The translations under genes were made by a program, and so were the position numbers. From JAOSJT01 sp035914695 (GTDB taxonomy: Bacteria > Bacteroidota > Ignavibacteria > SZUA-365): a DNA stretch of 8,763 nucleotides. Where the stretch lies: NCBI GenBank assembly GCA_035914695.1, contig JAMIQH010000292.1:1-8763 (forward strand). Reading direction: 5' to 3'. Of this stretch, positions 7,342 through 8,763 are shown one piece after another (the first letter of the stretch is position 1; each line of letters begins with the position of its first letter). The notes beneath the pieces are model-generated. The model had not been told where the DNA came from, did not search any database, and saw only the letters and a program-made list of their open reading frames with translations.

Positions 7342-7587
7342 ATGCAGGACGACATGTATCTTGAGGGCAACCCTCTGCGCGACATCATCGACGATGCGAC
7401 CTTTTCCGAGCTGGCGAAGCACAAGCTGCTCAGCGAGAAGGCCATCCGGGATTACATGATCCGTCGCATGTTCAAGAACATGCGGAAGAACATGAGTGCG
7501 GGGGACGCGATCGACAGGATTCGCGAGATGTACCCTTACCTCCAGTTCGACACGGTTCGGAAAATCGTGTACCAGATCAACAAGTAA
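7342..7587 (+). CDS. small basic protein, possible helix-turn-helix, function unknown
   Basis: I do not recognise this 81-residue protein. It has no signal peptide, membrane segment or cysteine pair. After an acidic start (MQDDMYLEGNPLRDIIDD) it looks all-helical and becomes strongly basic around RDYMIRRMFKNMRKN, followed by AGDAIDRIREMYPYLQFDTVRKIVYQINK. The last part has the spacing of a helix-turn-helix, with FDTVRKIVY as a possible recognition helix, so nucleic-acid binding is a reasonable guess and no more. The start is decided by GGAGG (7333-7337) four bases before the ATG, one of the best ribosome sites in the window; an upstream GTG at 7285 in the same frame has none. The gene has its own long leader and a strong terminator 26 bases after the stop, so it looks like a single-gene unit that may be well expressed. 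Confidence 0.8.
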   Translation: MQDDMYLEGNPLRDIIDDATFSELAKHKLLSEKAIRDYMIRRMFKNMRKNMSAGDAIDRIREMYPYLQFDTVRKIVYQINK

Positions 7588-7613
7588 TCGCCCGAGTCGA
7601 TCACCATAGACCA

Positions 7614-7641
7614 AACCCCGCCTCAGGGCGGGGTTTTTTTT
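7614..7641 (+). terminator. strong intrinsic terminator after the 81-residue protein gene
   Basis: A 9-base-pair perfect GC-rich stem (AACCCCGCC at 7614-7622, GGCGGGGTT at 7627-7635) closes a TCAG tetraloop and runs into eight Ts (7634-7641). This is a textbook rho-independent terminator, 26 bases after the stop codon. Confidence 0.95.
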
Positions 7642-7766
7642 CACCAAACATCAATGCGCGGCGGGGCGGCGGTCAGCGGTTCGGCGGGGACGCCATATCT
7701 TCCAGGCGGACCCCCGACAATGGAAGAGGCCGAGCGCACCGCGAGCATCGGTTCGCTTCGTGCTTG

Positions 7767-7793
7767 CCGGATTGCGGACGAAGTCCGGTTTTT
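7767..7793 (+). terminator. weak terminator-like hairpin upstream of the tRNA
   Basis: CGGAC (7775-7779) and GTCCG (7783-7787) form a 5-base-pair stem with a GAA loop, followed by TTTTT at 7789-7793. An alternative pairing uses CCGGA (7767-7771) with TCCGG (7784-7788). It may be a back-up terminator for the gene upstream. I see no gene in the rest of 7642-7842. Confidence 0.35.
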
Positions 7794-7799
7794 CACAGA

Positions 7800-7828
7800 T
7801 TGCATTTCGCCGCATCCGTACGTAATTT
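7800..7828 (+). promoter_or_regulatory. possible promoter of the tRNA-Ser gene
   Basis: TTGCAT (7800-7805) and TAATTT (7823-7828) are 17 bases apart and end 14 bases before the tRNA. Each matches only three of six consensus positions. Position is the main argument, since the tRNA follows a terminator and must have its own promoter. Confidence 0.25.
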
Positions 7829-7842
7829 GAACGTCTCCGTAA

Positions 7843-7924
7843 GGAGGGTTCGCATAATGGTAGTGCAGCGGTCTTGAAAACCGCCGGGAGCAATCCTGTG
7901 GGGGTTCGAGTCCCTCACCCTCCG
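7843..7924 (+). tRNA. tRNA-Ser(UGA)
   Basis: The 82 bases fold as a class II tRNA. The acceptor GGAGGGT (7843-7849) pairs with ACCCTCC (7917-7923), followed by discriminator G at 7924. The D arm is GCA (7852-7854) with TGC (7864-7866) around a loop containing GG. The anticodon arm is GCGGT / ACCGC around CTTGAAA, with anticodon TGA at 7875-7877, reading UCA and related Ser codons. The long variable arm pairs CGGGA with TCCTG (one G-T pair) around a GCAA loop, which fits serine identity. The T arm is GGGGG-TTCGAGT-CCCTC. The next bases are CCG, so CCA is not encoded and must be added by the CCA-adding enzyme. Confidence 0.96.
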
Positions 7925-7932
7925 CCGCCTCG

Positions 7933-7971
7933 CAACCGTCGCGTCATCGCACGCGGCGGTTGTTGTATTTT
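7933..7971 (+). terminator. intrinsic terminator of tRNA-Ser
   Basis: A 12-base-pair stem with one T-G pair joins 7933-7944 to 7951-7962 around a 6-base loop, followed by the T-rich tail TTGTATTTT (7963-7971). It begins nine bases after the tRNA. The tail runs directly into a GGAGG ribosome-site-like sequence at 7972-7976. Confidence 0.8.
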
Positions 7972-8095
7972 GGAGGCACGGCATGAAGGGAAAAAGGACG
8001 TGCATCTCTGCGATAAATGCAGTACCTTCGCAGAAGTATACCGTCGCGCCTCATCGCCAGTCGATGACTTCCTCTCCCACCAGTCGGACGGACCG

Positions 8096-8763
8096 ATGCG
8101 AACAGGATTCATCACCGACATCCACGAGGACTATGACAGTCTCCGGGCCGCATTTACCTTACTCGAGCAACACGGATGCGGGCAGGTGGTGTGTCTTGGC
8201 GACATCGTGGGATTCACGCTTCCGTTTCAGCGGAATATTCACAAGCGCAATGCCGAGGCCTGTGTTGCCATGGTGCGCGAGCAATGCAGCGCCGTGGTTG
8301 CGGGCAATCACGATCTGTACGCCGTGAGAAAAATTCCTGAACACGCCGATGGATTTCACTATGGCGAGAACTGGTACGAACTAGATTACGCATTGCGGGA
8401 GCGTTGCGCCCGCAACAGGGTATGGTTGTACGAGGACAGCGAAATGCCCCATTTTCTCACGTCCTCGGCTATGGACTATCTGGCCTCGTTGCGCGAGTTC
8501 GAGGTGCTGAACGTCGACGGTACGACCATACTCGTTTCACATTTCCATTATCCCAATCTCACCGGTTCCTCCATTCGCTTCCCGCGCGGCGCGCGGGATT
8601 TGCGCGAGCATTTCCTCTTCATGGGCGAACACGCCGCGACGCTGAGTTTTTCCGGACATGGCCATCCGGAAGGTGTTGTGCGGGGGCGAAGGAGTGCATT
8701 CGATGTGCACGCGTTCGGGGAGCGCATCGCACTGCAGGAAGACGGATGGTTTGTTTGTCCCTG
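8096..8763 (+). CDS. calcineurin-like metallophosphoesterase, 3'-partial
   Basis: This frame stays open to the window edge (222 codons visible). It carries the full metallophosphoesterase motif set in order: TDIHED with Asp8 and His10, LGDIVG with Asp36, GNHD with Asn71 and His72, SHFH at 148-151, and GHGH at 187-190. These residues bind the two metal ions and the phosphate in this family, which includes phosphodiesterases, protein phosphatases and dinucleotide hydrolases; the substrate here is unknown. No signal peptide is seen, so a cytoplasmic enzyme is likely. The start at 8096 puts Met directly before the first beta strand (MRTGFITDIHED), as is normal for the family, but there is only a weak GGACGG upstream. 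The frame is open further upstream, and a much better ribosome site (7972-7976) precedes an ATG at 7983 that is in a different frame. The stop codon lies beyond the window, probably close by, since all motifs are already present. Confidence 0.88.
   Translation, partial: MRTGFITDIHEDYDSLRAAFTLLEQHGCGQVVCLGDIVGFTLPFQRNIHKRNAEACVAMVREQCSAVVAGNHDLYAVRKIPEHADGFHYGENWYELDYALRERCARNRVWLYEDSEMPHFLTSSAMDYLASLREFEVLNVDGTTILVSHFHYPNLTGSSIRFPRGARDLREHFLFMGEHAATLSFSGHGHPEGVVRGRRSAFDVHAFGERIALQEDGWFVCP

Noticed and set aside
7651..7893. An 80-codon minus-strand frame running over the tRNA
   Set aside because: It overlaps most of a well-folded tRNA-Ser, has no ribosome site and an Arg-rich low-quality translation.
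7983..8327. A 114-codon plus-strand frame starting behind a good GGAGG site
   Set aside because: From 8096 it overlaps the metallophosphoesterase in another frame, and its translation looks like an out-of-frame shadow. Only its start signal is of interest, and that is reported as a finding.

Overview
The window reads as a chromosomal housekeeping stretch, with all recognisable genes on the + strand. GC content looks like the high 50s percent by eye. It probably comes from the Bacteroidota/Chlorobiota (FCB) group. The support is an atpD-atpC pair standing apart from other ATP synthase genes (the split described for Chlorobium), an epsilon subunit reading EGRFQVLHNHAP, generally weak Shine-Dalgarno sites, and a class II tRNA-Ser(UGA) without an encoded CCA. 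The phylum is an inference. No mobile element, CRISPR array, rRNA or phage gene is visible.

Layout. (1) Bases 1-1743 hold the 3' part of a GH13 (alpha-amylase family) protein whose start lies upstream of the window. It has lost most of the family's catalytic residues and is probably a pseudoenzyme. (2) Bases 1894-3721 hold atpD and atpC, the F1 beta and epsilon subunits, closed by a clear intrinsic terminator. (3) Bases 3888-7062 hold three envelope or glycan genes: a mannose-1-phosphate guanylyltransferase broken by one extra T in a T6 run, an RlpA-like lipoprotein, and a polysaccharide-deacetylase-like protein. (4) Bases 7063-7641 hold a long leader with promoter-like elements and a dyad, then an 81-residue basic protein of unknown function with a good ribosome-binding site, then a strong terminator. 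(5) Bases 7843-7971 hold tRNA-Ser(UGA) followed by its own terminator. (6) From 8096 to the right edge is a calcineurin-like metallophosphoesterase, truncated by the window end.

How the genes fit together. The atpDC pair makes the catalytic and regulatory parts of the F1 motor. The guanylyltransferase supplies GDP-mannose for surface glycans; RlpA acts on peptidoglycan; the deacetylase-like protein may trim a polysaccharide. These three could form a loose envelope operon, but only rlpA and the deacetylase gene are close together (39 bases). The GH13 protein, the small basic protein and the phosphoesterase have no evident functional link to their neighbours.

I found no clearly new multi-gene system. 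The points most worth a second look are the degenerate GH13 active site, the homopolymer frameshift in manC, the orphan 81-residue protein with its structured leader, and a possible CxxC-bearing N-terminal extension of the phosphoesterase reachable only through a second homopolymer indel.
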